Below, in pieces: positions 14,771 to 23,669 of a stretch of DNA of 64,000 nt; positions within the stretch are counted from its first letter, which is position 1, and every line of letters starts with the position of its first letter. Below the pieces are notes generated by a model that saw only the letters and a program-made list of their open reading frames with translations, did not search any database and was not told the DNA's origin. The DNA is from Scalindua sp964437425 (lineage in GTDB: Bacteria > Planctomycetota > Brocadiia > Brocadiales > Scalinduaceae), in assembly GCA_964437425.1 (NCBI GenBank), contig CAYTGO010000003.1, forward strand, positions 1-64,000. The letters are read 5' to 3'. The translations under genes were made by a program, and so were the position numbers.

Positions 14771-15103
14771 TCACTCTACACCGTTCCCTGTTGTCGCGGG
14801 GATTACAATTTTCTCTTTAATTTCATTTCTGTCTCTTATTTCCCAGATGGTTTCATGCTTTGTACACTTCGCCCTGAGAGAAACATCGCTTTCAAGTATT
14901 TGTGTTGGCAGTTTCAAATCTATCGCCTGAACCGGGCACGCCTTCACACATGCACCGCACGTCCAGCAGTCTGCCTGAGACCTGATCTCCGCCTTGTGCC
15001 TCTCATTCCGGAACAGTAAATCGCCGGGACAGATTCTTTCACAGAGCGTTTCCTCTGCCTTCCCGCATCCATTACACACATCTTCGTCTATAATTATACT
15101 CAT
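14771..15103 (-). CDS. AprB-like 2x[4Fe-4S] ferredoxin, APS reductase beta-type subunit
   Basis: A 110-residue protein starting MSIIIDEDVCNGCGK; an ATG 12 codons earlier would overlap the upstream gene. Two cluster motifs are seen, CNGCGKAEETLCERICPG and CWTCGACVKACP. The spacing, the ICPGDLL after the first cluster and the Trp right after the first Cys of the second motif match adenylylsulfate reductase AprB. It lacks the long C-terminal tail of dissimilatory AprB. It lies 13 bases after the AprA-like gene and probably passes electrons to that flavin subunit. Confidence 0.78.
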   Translation of the reverse strand: MSIIIDEDVCNGCGKAEETLCERICPGDLLFRNERHKAEIRSQADCWTCGACVKACPVQAIDLKLPTQILESDVSLRAKCTKHETIWEIRDRNEIKEKIVIPATTGNGVE

Positions 15104-15116
15104 TTTTTCTAGATCC

Positions 15117-16817
15117 CTAAATATTACAGAGGGTTTCATTCAATTCTCTTTTGATAATTTTGACCCTGTCATTCACCGGATCATAAATGGAATTAACAAA
15201 TCCCTGCCAGTTAGTATCATCTCTTTCAGGGTAATCTGTCCGGGTCTGAAAAACCGGCCAGCGAGTCTCTTGTCTATAGATTAGATGCTCTATCAAGACC
15301 TTTGCGACATCAAACCTGTCGACCAGTTCCAGGCACGAGACAAGTTCGTGTTTATCCTTTGCGCGGAGGTACTGCAATTTCTCCTCTACTTCCTTAAGCT
15401 TATCTCTGGCAATAATCAGTTTAGATTCTGTCAACTCGTAATGTGCTGTTGCTCCGCCGGCATATTCGTCCATTGTCTCATGAAGAATCCTTTCCAATTC
15501 TTCGTGAGACACTCCTTCCCCTCCATCCATACAACACAAAATTCTCTCTTTCTCTTTATTTACTTCATCTTCATTTATATGCAGCAATTCAATGTCCGCA
15601 ATTTCTTCAATAGCTGCCCTTACCGCTATCTTTGCCTCTACCCAGGCACCGCTTACATATTTTTTGGGAGCACCACCGGCAACATCGCCTGCGGCAAACA
15701 GCCCGTTTATTGTTGTCCTTCTTTCTCTATCAATCCAATAGCCTGCCTGACAATGCCCTCCGATTACAACCGGTTCCATACCACTGATTTCCACAGGCCG
15801 TTTACCGGGACTATATCCTTCATTCGCCCACAAAAGGACGATTGCAGGATTCATGTTCAAATAGGCCGTCTTAAGCTTCTCTTCCGCTTCAACACTCAAG
15901 CCCCTCGTGTCCAGGCTGCATGGGCCCTTGCCTGACTTCTCTTCCTGCAATGTTGCCAATAAGCGATAGATAGAGAGACATTTCTCTCCTCCAAGATGTT
16001 TATACCGCTCTTCCAGATACTCTTCTCCCCGGGCGTTCCTATGCATTATATCTGATCCCTGGGCGATTGTGCCTGTCGGGGCATTGACTCCTTTTACCCT
16101 TAAGGGAATAAATCGATTTTCAAAGCTTGTCATCTCCGCACCAATACGAATACCCATTGCGTAACCCGTCCCTACATTCCATGGGCAGTACCAGGTTGTA
16201 TTGCGCGCGTCACCTTTTTTTATAGGCTTATAAATTCCAGAAGCGCCACCCGTGGTTACGATTACCGCTCTGGCATGAACAACATATAGTTTGCCATCCC
16301 GGCTATTGAACCCGTAAGCACCTCTTACCCGTTCTCCATCAAAAATAAAGTTTGTCGCTGCTACCCTGTTTAATACGCCTACTTTGGCGCGATAGACGGC
16401 TTCTGCAAGAATCGGTTTCAGCCTCTCTCCAAAAATCCTTATGCTCCTCTTGCCCCTGGCCACATAATTGCCGTTATGATCTTTTTCAATCGGAAGGCCC
16501 AGCTCCTCAACCTGTTTAACCGACTCATTAAGACCCTCTGCAATTGAATAGACCAGGTCCTCTCTAATAACACCGAAAAATTCATCCTTTATGTACTTCG
16601 TGTATGTCTCCGGTGTCTGCCCATTATTTAGATAAGCATTTATCGCGTTAAGCCCCATTGCAAGACAGCCGCTCCTTTCAATGTGTGCTTTTTCCATAAT
16701 AATGCATCTGATATTCGGATCGATCTTTTTGGCTTCAATTGCCGCCATACATCCGGCTGCACCGCCACCAATAATCAAAATATCAGTATCTAAATTTACC
16801 GTTGAGATATCTGTCAT
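15117..16817 (-). CDS. AprA-like FAD-dependent subunit (adenylylsulfate reductase alpha family)
   Basis: A 566-residue flavoprotein of the fumarate reductase/AprA superfamily. An FAD-binding ILIIGGGAAGCMAAIEA (about 13-29), a GLFAAGDVAGGAPKKYVSGAWVEAKIA segment (about 384-410) and a C-terminal ETRWPVFQTRTDYPERDDTNW are visible. Paired with an AprB-like ferredoxin, it probably reduces adenosine 5'-phosphosulfate to sulfite and AMP. It is shorter than typical dissimilatory AprA. The neighbouring permease and Rrf2 regulator suggest sulfate assimilation. A fumarate reductase-type role is the alternative. Confidence 0.78.
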   Translation of the reverse strand: MTDISTVNLDTDILIIGGGAAGCMAAIEAKKIDPNIRCIIMEKAHIERSGCLAMGLNAINAYLNNGQTPETYTKYIKDEFFGVIREDLVYSIAEGLNESVKQVEELGLPIEKDHNGNYVARGKRSIRIFGERLKPILAEAVYRAKVGVLNRVAATNFIFDGERVRGAYGFNSRDGKLYVVHARAVIVTTGGASGIYKPIKKGDARNTTWYCPWNVGTGYAMGIRIGAEMTSFENRFIPLRVKGVNAPTGTIAQGSDIMHRNARGEEYLEERYKHLGGEKCLSIYRLLATLQEEKSGKGPCSLDTRGLSVEAEEKLKTAYLNMNPAIVLLWANEGYSPGKRPVEISGMEPVVIGGHCQAGYWIDRERRTTINGLFAAGDVAGGAPKKYVSGAWVEAKIAVRAAIEEIADIELLHINEDEVNKEKERILCCMDGGEGVSHEELERILHETMDEYAGGATAHYELTESKLIIARDKLKEVEEKLQYLRAKDKHELVSCLELVDRFDVAKVLIEHLIYRQETRWPVFQTRTDYPERDDTNWQGFVNSIYDPVNDRVKIIKRELNETLCNI

Positions 16818-16906
16818 AATACTAAATAAAAGTGTCTAAAATTTGAAGTGAACTAAAGTGCCTAAAGTTAATATAATTTGATCAATTCTTACGATTTGCT
16901 TTTTTG

Positions 16907-17371
16907 TTATTCATCTATTATCTTTGTTTCACACGTTACTTTCTCTTTCAGTTCTGCCACGGCAGATCCGAAGAAATACCGTGATAAACGAGACCTTTTT
17001 CTTCTTGTAACGAGAATCAAGCTCACCTGTTCCTCTTCAGCAACAGACAGTGCTACATCCAAAAATGTACCCCTTTTGATAACTGATTTGTAATCAACGC
17101 CTTTGCTTTTCGCCGCTGCTTCGATCTCTGAGATCTTCTCTTTTCCCTGAACTGAGTATTCATCCAAAACCGCGTTAAAAAGGTTCTCGGTTGTTGTCCC
17201 CCCAATCCATCCTTCTTCAGTCAAGCTATCAAATATTTTCTGTGGTACCTCATTATCAACAACAAAAAGAATTATCAGCTTTGCATTTTCTTTACTCGCA
17301 ATGTCAACCGCCTCTTTAATACACTTATCCGATTTTCTTGTAGTCGAAAGTATTAACAGTATTTTATCCAT
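16907..17371 (-). CDS. Universal stress protein (UspA family)
   Basis: A 154-residue protein of single-Usp size: KILLILSTTRKSDKCIKEAVDIA at the start, VDYKSVIKRGTFLDVALSVAEEEQVSLILVTRRKRSRLSRYFFGSAVAELKEKV in the C-terminal half. The usual ATP-binding G-x2-G-x9-G-S/T is altered: the first glycines are replaced by basic residues, so nucleotide binding may be lost. It sits between the SLC13 transporter and the AprA-like gene on the same strand; Usp proteins often accompany transporters. Confidence 0.85.
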   Translation of the reverse strand: MDKILLILSTTRKSDKCIKEAVDIASKENAKLIILFVVDNEVPQKIFDSLTEEGWIGGTTTENLFNAVLDEYSVQGKEKISEIEAAAKSKGVDYKSVIKRGTFLDVALSVAEEEQVSLILVTRRKRSRLSRYFFGSAVAELKEKVTCETKIIDE

Positions 17372-17386
17372 AATTCACCATGATTT

Positions 17387-17409
17387 GTTCCCACGCAGAG
17401 CGTGGGAAC
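17387..17409. repeat. REP-like hairpin (10-bp perfect stem)
   Basis: GTTCCCACGC and GCGTGGGAAC enclose a 3-nt loop (AGA). It lies between the SLC13 and Usp genes. This GTTCCCACGC word is a widely scattered REP-type palindrome in many bacterial genomes; it may also weaken read-through. Confidence 0.65.
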
Positions 17410-17438
17410 GAGTAATAAGGGTTCACGAAAAAATAACT

Positions 17439-18839
17439 TTACAAGTTGAGGCCCAGAAGCGGCCAGTAATAATAAGCGAAAAAATTGAAAAATATCCATG
17501 AAACAATCTTCAGTATAAACCCGCCTTTAAATGCATTGCCGAGCGTAATGAAACCCGATGAATGTGCAATGGCAACTGCCGGAGTGCCCATAGGAAGAAT
17601 AAATGCCAGGCCCGATGGAACAGTTACGGCTAATGTCATAATTATCGGGTTTATTGAAAAATCTATCGCAATCCCTATGGCTATCGGCATCATGAGGGCG
17701 ACTACAGCCGTATTGCTCATGGTTTCAGTCAAAAAAATTGCAAAAAGAGATATCACCATAATCAAAACAAATGGCGACTGGATTGATCCTACGTTGGATA
17801 TATCAACCAACCAACGGGTTGCACCTGTCTTTCCCATAGCAAAACCAAGGCAGATAGCGCCCCCATACATAAGTATCAACCCCCAGTTTACATCTTCCTC
17901 CACTTCCTTCCATCGTATTAGCCTGAATACAAAGGCAATAACAACGGAGGCCAAAGCAATATTAGCAAGTCCGAATTTTTCACCGAAGCATATCCATGTT
18001 AAAATCGTTACTATCATAAGAATTCCAATAGACAACTCATTGCGTTTCATTTTTCCAATGCATGCTGTCCTGTTAATCAATAATTTTTGTGCCTTTTTTA
18101 CATCTTTTATCTCTGCCGGAAAAAGAACGATCAACAACCAATACGTAGCGGCCAGCATTGTTATAACTGCCGGTAGCGTTGCGAGCATCCATTTGAAAAA
18201 CCCAATGGACTCACCGGTTGTATCCTGTATCATTCCTATGGCCAAAGGGACCCTGGCACCACCCAAAAATGTTGCCACTCCTCCAATAACACATCCCCAT
18301 GCCGCACCCAAAAACAGAGACTTGCCATAGCTGCTTTCACCCGGCTTTAACTCCAGGCTCAAAGCAATAGCAGCAATAATAGGAAACATCATCGCGGCAA
18401 CGGCATGTGCTGACATCCAAAACGAAGAAAATGCTGACAGCACAATAACCCCTAGAAGCAATGTCTTGGGCGAATGGCCAAACCACTTCAGAAACACAAG
18501 CGCTATTCTATTACTTAAACCTGCCCTGGCAACAGCAGAGGCCAGAATAAATGCTCCGAGAATAAAGAAAACTGCCTGATTACCAAAAAGAGAATATGTT
18601 TTTTCTGCCGGCAAAACTCCCAACAGAGGGAAAAGGATAATTGCAAGCAGGCTTGTTATCATCAGTGGTATTACGTGGGTAACCCAGAAAATAATACAGA
18701 GTACAAATATAGCCAATGCTTTCTTCCCGTCAGCCGTAAGCCCTTCTGGTGCAGGAAGATAGACTATCAAGCCAAATATAAACGAGGCAACCGACAAGAT
18801 AATAAACCTATAGTTATTTTTTGTTTGAACAACATCCAT
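17439..18839 (-). CDS. SLC13/DASS-family sodium:anion symporter
   Basis: A 466-residue, highly hydrophobic protein with about 11-12 membrane helices, the usual size. LFLTETMSNTAVVALMMPIAIGIAI (about 365-390) and the C-terminal PSGLAFILPMGTPAVAIAHSSG (about 407-428) contain the paired substrate and sodium-binding motifs (SNT and T-P) of the family. Substrates are sulfate or di/tricarboxylates. The co-directional AprAB-like genes and Rrf2 regulator favour sulfate, by inference. Confidence 0.87.
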   Translation of the reverse strand: MDVVQTKNNYRFIILSVASFIFGLIVYLPAPEGLTADGKKALAIFVLCIIFWVTHVIPLMITSLLAIILFPLLGVLPAEKTYSLFGNQAVFFILGAFILASAVARAGLSNRIALVFLKWFGHSPKTLLLGVIVLSAFSSFWMSAHAVAAMMFPIIAAIALSLELKPGESSYGKSLFLGAAWGCVIGGVATFLGGARVPLAIGMIQDTTGESIGFFKWMLATLPAVITMLAATYWLLIVLFPAEIKDVKKAQKLLINRTACIGKMKRNELSIGILMIVTILTWICFGEKFGLANIALASVVIAFVFRLIRWKEVEEDVNWGLILMYGGAICLGFAMGKTGATRWLVDISNVGSIQSPFVLIMVISLFAIFLTETMSNTAVVALMMPIAIGIAIDFSINPIIMTLAVTVPSGLAFILPMGTPAVAIAHSSGFITLGNAFKGGFILKIVSWIFFNFFAYYYWPLLGLNL

Positions 18840-18849
18840 TTGCTTTTCC

Positions 18850-18882
18850 GTAAATATATTACTTTGTTTTAGACTTAGTCAA
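18850..18882 (-). promoter_or_regulatory. Promoter and possible operator for the SLC13-AprAB unit
   Basis: Reading leftward, TTGACT (18877-18882) is followed by an AT-rich -10 region inside GTAATATATTTAC (18850-18862). That 13-mer is itself almost palindromic (GTAA/TTAC) and holds the half-site AGTAATA, also present in the palindrome before the Rrf2 gene. This suggests shared control. Confidence 0.45.
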
Positions 18883-18904
18883 GAATTAGAGAAAAATTTT
18901 TTTA

Positions 18905-19357
18905 TTATATTTGGTACATTGTGCCCGTTTTCTGTTCTTTTTCCTGAGTAACAAGATCCTTGATTGTTACATTTTCTATACTTGCCAACATTGCATCATA
19001 CATTTTTTTCCATAAATCCTTTAATACACACGCATCTGCAATTGAACAGCTTGCAGAAAGAGATGATATTCTCTCGTTTACACAGTCAATTGGAGCCAGG
19101 GAGCCTTCAAACAGTTCTATTACTTCCCTGACACATATTTCGCCAGGGTCTCTGGCAAGGCAATGTCCGCCCTTTGCGCCTCTGACACTGACGATTACGC
19201 CTCCATTTTTCAGCGTTAATAATATTCGCTCAACAAATGACTCGGGTATCGCCCTGGCACTTGCTATATCCCTGCTTAGCACAAACCCCTTTTCATATCT
19301 TTGTCCTAATTCCAGGAGTGCAAGTATTGCGTATTCTGTTTTGCTGGAGAGTTTCAT
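18905..19357 (-). CDS. Rrf2-family transcriptional regulator
   Basis: A 150-residue protein. A winged-helix N-terminus (KLSSKTEYAILALLELG, about 2-18) and GGVIVSVRGAKGGHCLARDP are typical of Rrf2/IscR/CymR. Three later cysteines, in DCVNERISSLSASCSIADACVLK (about 92-114), could bind an iron-sulfur cluster, although the spacing C-x11-C-x5-C differs from IscR's C-x5-C-x5-C. Its position next to a sulfate-type permease and AprAB-like genes suggests sulfur or cysteine sensing. Confidence 0.88.
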   Translation of the reverse strand: MKLSSKTEYAILALLELGQRYEKGFVLSRDIASARAIPESFVERILLTLKNGGVIVSVRGAKGGHCLARDPGEICVREVIELFEGSLAPIDCVNERISSLSASCSIADACVLKDLWKKMYDAMLASIENVTIKDLVTQEKEQKTGTMYQI

Positions 19358-19394
19358 TTGATATAGTAATCTAACGGTTTTTACTAAGTTTTGT

Positions 19395-19415
19395 TATTAC
19401 TTATAGTTAGTAATA
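19395..19415. promoter_or_regulatory. Candidate Rrf2 operator palindrome
   Basis: TATTACT and AGTAATA are perfect 7-bp arms with a 7-bp spacer, 38 bases upstream of the Rrf2 start codon. The half-site AGTAATA recurs in the promoter of the SLC13 gene. Auto-regulation is the likely meaning. Confidence 0.5.
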
Positions 19416-19501
19416 CCAGACATTCTTGACCAAGTTTGCGACAAAGTCAAATTCTATTGTTTTAAAAAAAAATGTCAACTAATTTTTTGGAGTATTTACC
19501 T

Positions 19502-20476
19502 TTACCACTCCATTAATTCCCCAACGATCTCTTCTACAAGATCCTTTATTGTTAATATCCCAATTGGTCTGCTGTTTTTGTCGATAACGATGGCCATTCG
19601 CTGTTTTGTCTTCTGCATTCTTACCAGCGCATCGTCTATAAGTGTTTCAGCACTAATGTGTTCGGTCTCTTTCAGGAAGTCGCTTATTTTTGATTCTTCT
19701 GTGCAAACACTCAAAAAATCGAACAGGTTAATTACTCCGATAATATTGCTTCTCGGACCATTAAAGATGGGAATCCTGGAGAATCTTACATTTTTTGCCA
19801 AAACCTTCATTTGCTCTGCGTTTACTTCGGACGAGACGACAGTTGCTTTATTGAGCGGAATCATAATTTTCCTTATTGGAATACTGCCAAGCTTCATAAT
19901 ATTTCTGGCCATCAAATCCTGATAGCCGGAGATAACCCCCTCTTTGGCACCTTCTCTTATGAAAAATCCTAATCTATATGGCGTAAAGACTGTCGTTCTT
20001 TTGTTCGTACGCCTTAAAAAAAATTGAGGGATTTTATTTACCGCTTTTAAAATATATACTAATGGGAAAAAGATCTGGGAAAAAAACCTGATACCGGATG
20101 ATGCAGGATAAAGAAATTTATCGGCATTCCTTTGACAGATATCCTTTGGCATAACCTCCGCAAAGATCAGCATGATTGGTGCTAAAATCAGGGTTGCAGT
20201 CAATTCGGAATTAGCGTAAGAGATCTTTTCTGATATGATATTTGTAAAGATTGCAGATGCCAGATAGTTGACAATATTATTGCCTATTAATATTGTGCAA
20301 ATCAAGGCTTGCGGATCATTTAATAGTTTCTTAATAATCTTTGCACTTCGGTTTCCCCTGTCCACATTGTATTGTAGTCTGACACGATTAACACAGTAAA
20401 CAGCGATCTCAATTCCTGAAAAATACGCTGAGGACAAAAGGAACAATATTAACAGGTAATATTCAGTCATTTTCAC
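19502..20476 (-). CDS. CNNM/CorC-family membrane protein (DUF21 plus CBS pair)
   Basis: A 324-residue protein. DUF21 membrane region with about 3-4 helices (residues 1-130), then a CBS pair (about 195-320: IPIRKIMIPLNKATVVSS and IDKNSRPIGILTIKDLVEEIVGEL). It lacks the C-terminal CorC_HlyC domain that the upstream paralogue has. The start overlaps the upstream gene's end by 14 bases, so the two are translated from one message. Such proteins are linked to Mg2+/Co2+ efflux; the pair may work as a heteromer. Confidence 0.88.
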   Translation of the reverse strand: MKMTEYYLLILFLLSSAYFSGIEIAVYCVNRVRLQYNVDRGNRSAKIIKKLLNDPQALICTILIGNNIVNYLASAIFTNIISEKISYANSELTATLILAPIMLIFAEVMPKDICQRNADKFLYPASSGIRFFSQIFFPLVYILKAVNKIPQFFLRRTNKRTTVFTPYRLGFFIREGAKEGVISGYQDLMARNIMKLGSIPIRKIMIPLNKATVVSSEVNAEQMKVLAKNVRFSRIPIFNGPRSNIIGVINLFDFLSVCTEESKISDFLKETEHISAETLIDDALVRMQKTKQRMAIVIDKNSRPIGILTIKDLVEEIVGELMEW

Positions 20477-21779
20477 CCTCGTCTGACTCGCTCTTTACTT
20501 TCATTTCCTGCAGTATCGATGTAATACGCCTTTTCCTGACGCTTTCTACAGTAAAAACGAAGTCCTCATATTTAACGGAATCCCCCTTTTGAGGAATATG
20601 TTCGAGTAAAGCAATAACAAGCCCGCCAATTGTATCAACACCCATTGGCTCTATTTCCACACCAAAGGTATCTGACCAGTCACGGAGGCTAAGGTTACCG
20701 GAAATCAGATACTTGTTTTCATCAATTTTATTAATCGTCTCTCTTGGCTTCTCATGTTCATCCTGTATCTCTCCAACAATTTCCTCTATAATGTCTTCAA
20801 GTGTAATGAGTCCTGCCGTACCACCATGTTCATCAACGACAATCGCCAGTTGGCTGCCTTCACGTCTGAACTGTCGCAACAAGCCTTCAATGCTTTTTGG
20901 TTCGGGAACAAACTGGACCGGTTTCAGAATGTCTTTCAATTGTGCCTTTGGGTTAAGAAAAACATCCTTCGCATGAACCATGCCCAGGATATTGTCCGGT
21001 GTCTCTTCGTAAATTGGAAATTTAGTTTCTTTTGTTTCTCGTGCAAGCTCAATGAGTTCTTGCACCGGATCGGCAATATCAAACAAGTGCATATCTACAC
21101 GTGGAAGCATTATCTCTTTTATCTGCGCTCTCTTAAAGTCCAGAATTCCATGTATCATAGAACGCTCCTCTTCATCGACAATGCCCTGTTTTTCACTAAA
21201 CTCTACAAGCATTTTTAATTCGTCGATTGTAACGCATTTTTCCTCACCGCCACCCTTATCAAATACCCTGCTTATTGAATTAATAATTGAAGTTAAAATA
21301 ACCCGAAAGGGAAAAAAGAGTTTATCAAAGAGGTAAACAGGCATTGCGGCCCATCTGGAATATTGATCTGGAATTTTTACTGCGATGTTTTTGGGAATTA
21401 CTTCTCCCATAATAATAATAGTGAGAAGGCTGCAAGCACATACTGCCCCCGCGACCCAGAGGCCACCATATGAACTGTCAACTGCTATTTCTTGAGCAAC
21501 ACCATAAGAAGCACAGTAAAAACCAATATTTGCCAGCATATTTCCAAGCAAGATAGTTGTAAGTAGGTGCTTTGGTGTTTTCAGAAGCGAGTGTACTAAT
21601 CTTTCAGACTTGCTATTACTTTTACCAAACCGATTAAGCTCTTCTCTGGTTAATGAAAAAAAGGCGGTTTCTGTGGCAGAAAAAAAAGCGGAGAAACAGA
21701 GCAGGGACAACATGAATAGGGCTTGCGGTAGGTAATTCAATAATAACGTATATAAATTGGCGTCTTCCAAGAATGTCAC
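20463..21779 (-). CDS. CNNM/CorC-family transporter-associated protein (HlyC/CorC type)
   Basis: A 438-residue protein of usual length. DUF21 (about 10-190; SAFFSATETAFFSLTREELNRF), two CBS domains (about 205-330; IKEIMLPRVDMHLFDI; LAIVVDEHGGTAGLITLEDIIEEIVGEI) and a CorC_HlyC domain (about 345-430; GVDTIGGLVIALLEHIPQKGDSV). It probably acts in divalent cation homeostasis. It is the first gene of a two-gene unit with the shorter paralogue downstream. Confidence 0.9.
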   Translation of the reverse strand: MTFLEDANLYTLLLNYLPQALFMLSLLCFSAFFSATETAFFSLTREELNRFGKSNSKSERLVHSLLKTPKHLLTTILLGNMLANIGFYCASYGVAQEIAVDSSYGGLWVAGAVCACSLLTIIIMGEVIPKNIAVKIPDQYSRWAAMPVYLFDKLFFPFRVILTSIINSISRVFDKGGGEEKCVTIDELKMLVEFSEKQGIVDEEERSMIHGILDFKRAQIKEIMLPRVDMHLFDIADPVQELIELARETKETKFPIYEETPDNILGMVHAKDVFLNPKAQLKDILKPVQFVPEPKSIEGLLRQFRREGSQLAIVVDEHGGTAGLITLEDIIEEIVGEIQDEHEKPRETINKIDENKYLISGNLSLRDWSDTFGVEIEPMGVDTIGGLVIALLEHIPQKGDSVKYEDFVFTVESVRKRRITSILQEMKVKSESDEGEND

Positions 21780-22053
21780 CCGTTATGGGAAGTGGCAGGC
21801 GTTACATAATTAACAACACAAAATCAAAATTTAGAACTTCTAACAACTAATAACGCCTAAAAGTACATAAAATTATAACCGTTAGCTTATAAAGCTGTCA
21901 ATTACAAAACATTATCACCCAAGATCTCACATGCAACATCCATGGAAAACATCAAGGAGGGTATGGATAGGTTTGAAAAGCTCCTGAATACGGGTATTGC
22001 ACATGAGGGCTAGTATTTAAGCCATACTGGTATTTATTGTACTCGTCTGCGTA

Positions 22054-22290
22054 TTATTTTTTTGTTATTTCTACTTTCCACTCTTCCGGACCGGACAATA
22101 TGTATTCCCAATCCATCTGACCTGTTCGCTCTGCATCTAACTGATACTTGAGTGGTTTTGGGTCGTGATCATTTATTAATATCATCTTATCTCCCGGCTG
22201 AAGAGAATCAAAAGTATCAAAAATCTTTGGGTGTCTTTCGCGTGGTGGAATATTCTGTACGTCTAATGTAATAACCTTGCCTTCGCTCAT
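22054..22290 (-). CDS. DUF2249 protein
   Basis: A 78-residue protein matching the DUF2249 pattern: DVQNIPPRERHPKIFDTFDSL, then ILINDHDPKPLKYQLDAE and WEYILSGPEEWKVEI. The family resembles TusA-like small folds and is common beside cupins and nitric-oxide-related genes; its biochemical role is unknown. It is the last gene of a four-gene minus-strand set with two cupins and a DUF1858 protein. Confidence 0.88.
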   Translation of the reverse strand: MSEGKVITLDVQNIPPRERHPKIFDTFDSLQPGDKMILINDHDPKPLKYQLDAERTGQMDWEYILSGPEEWKVEITKK

Positions 22291-22360
22291 TTGCTTTTTC
22301 CTTTCCTTATTATTAATTTACCGTGTAATGCCTGTTTTAATCTTTTTACAAAATACGAGA

Positions 22361-22666
22361 TTATCCTTTAAGTATGGTCGTCACTAAAGCCGTTAGCTTT
22401 GTTTTTGCTTTGAGCGAACGCGTTTCTCCGCTTTCAAATACGATAAGTGTTCCTTCCTCAACATCCTGCTCTTCATCCGTAACAACAGAACCACTACCGG
22501 TATTGATTATGACTACCACCTTCTGGTCATTAGTATTTTCTAGTGCCGTTTGGCCCTCTTCCATACAAAGAAGATTGACACGCACTTTCTCAGAATCGCA
22601 TAAGTCTTTCAATACTGCACTGTTATCAGAAAAACTTACAACATCCTCTAAATTAAATTCTCCCAT
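22361..22666 (-). CDS. Small cupin-like protein
   Basis: 101 residues from the ATG at 22664-22666, which has GGAATGGA as a plausible ribosome-binding site; an upstream in-frame start would overlap the preceding cupin gene heavily. The sequence reads MGEFNLEDVVSFSDNSAVLKD at the start and VIINTGSGSVVTDEEQDVEEGTLIVFESGETRSLKAKTKL near the end, a cupin-type double-strand pattern. The conserved metal-binding histidines are missing, so it may bind no metal. Confidence 0.65.
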   Translation of the reverse strand: MGEFNLEDVVSFSDNSAVLKDLCDSEKVRVNLLCMEEGQTALENTNDQKVVVIINTGSGSVVTDEEQDVEEGTLIVFESGETRSLKAKTKLTALVTTILKG

Positions 22667-22676
22667 TCCATTCCTT

Positions 22677-22973
22677 TCAGCTAATATGAACAGCAACAGC
22701 AACCAATCTTTCTGTGCTCCTAATTCCTCTTTCTGATCCTTCGGGAGCAAATACAACCTTGCCTTTTGACAGCTCTATTTCTTTTCCATCCAGAGACATA
22801 ATACCCTTTCCTTCCAGTACATAAAAAACTCCTGTGCCACTTGGATGTGCCGGTATTTCCTGGCCCGGCTCTAAACATATCATAGGAACCTTTGCGTCAG
22901 GAGCTGCACTTAAAATTTGCGGACGAAATTGCTCGCCAAACTGCACTTTTTCTCGTAATTTTATTAAATTCAA
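22677..22973 (-). CDS. Small cupin-domain protein
   Basis: A 98-residue single cupin: MICLEPGQEIPAHPSGTGVFYVLEGKGIMSLDGKEIELSKGKVVFAPEGSERGIRSTE. Only one His of the usual G-x5-H-x-H motif is kept (the AHPSG stretch). It lies 10 bases before the next cupin-like gene and 34 bases after the DUF1858 gene, so the set is probably one operon. Confidence 0.85.
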   Translation of the reverse strand: MNLIKLREKVQFGEQFRPQILSAAPDAKVPMICLEPGQEIPAHPSGTGVFYVLEGKGIMSLDGKEIELSKGKVVFAPEGSERGIRSTERLVAVAVHIS

Positions 22974-23007
22974 ACTGTTCCCCTCGATTATTTCTTATGA
23001 ACCCGAA

Positions 23008-23250
23008 TCAATCTCCCTTCCGGGCTGCTTCAATTAATTCGTTAACAAACATTTCAACATCAGTATTGTGCATCGTGCACGCCAAATTTATATCTTCTGT
23101 ACCAAATGCAGGGCAGTCAAAGCAACTCTTGCCAAAGTGTTTTGAAAATACCGCTTTCGTTGCGGGATATTTCTCTGTTACCTCGCCAGTCGTCATCTTT
23201 TTGGTGATATTAATTGCTTCTGGTTGAGATTCAACAGGTTCTTGCGTCAT
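23008..23250 (-). CDS. DUF1858 hybrid-cluster-associated redox disulfide protein
   Basis: An 80-residue protein. KMTTGEVTEKYPATKAVFSKHFGKSCFDCPAFGTEDINLACTMHN shows the C-x2-CP and later AC-x2-HN of the DUF1858 domain found with hybrid cluster proteins. It is probably a small redox or metal-binding module. It heads the four-gene set with two cupins and DUF2249, a grouping often linked to nitrogen-oxide stress; that link is inference. Confidence 0.85.
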   Translation of the reverse strand: MTQEPVESQPEAINITKKMTTGEVTEKYPATKAVFSKHFGKSCFDCPAFGTEDINLACTMHNTDVEMFVNELIEAARKGD

Positions 23251-23669
23251 AAATCTCTCATTTTTGTTGAATTAAAAAAGAGTACAAACCTAAATCAAGA
23301 ATACAGGAATATACCATATTGCAAGTAAGGGGGTCAATGCTTTTTAAATTAGCGAAAGATATGGTAATTATCAAGCCAAATGACTTAGTTACTGCTTGAT
23401 ATTTAAACACGTTAAATGTATAATTCCACCTGCTTTTAATAATGATTCTTACCCAAACCTATAACTAATTCAAGCGTGGTAAAAAAAGACACCAGAAATC
23501 TAATCACAAAAGAGACAAAGACAGATAATATCTGGTTTTTACCACTACAATTTTCAGTAACAATTCCCACATTTACACTTTCCAGCTTGGAAATAAATAC
23601 TCTACCATAGTAAGATGTTGACTAGAATAGTATGCATACAAGCTACTAACGAATGAATATTTCGAAAAC
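23251..23669. other. Divergent intergenic region upstream of dnaA
   Basis: 419 bases between divergent genes, AT-rich, with no credible coding frame. It must hold promoters for both directions. No clear TTATCCACA-type DnaA boxes are seen on either strand. The switch of gene orientation here makes it a candidate origin flank. Confidence 0.4.

Noticed and set aside
21935..22020. A 23-codon frame starting MENIKEGMDRFEKLL
   Set aside because: It looks protein-like and may be a gene remnant, but it is too short and has no supporting context. The rest of the 21780-22053 gap holds nothing I can name.
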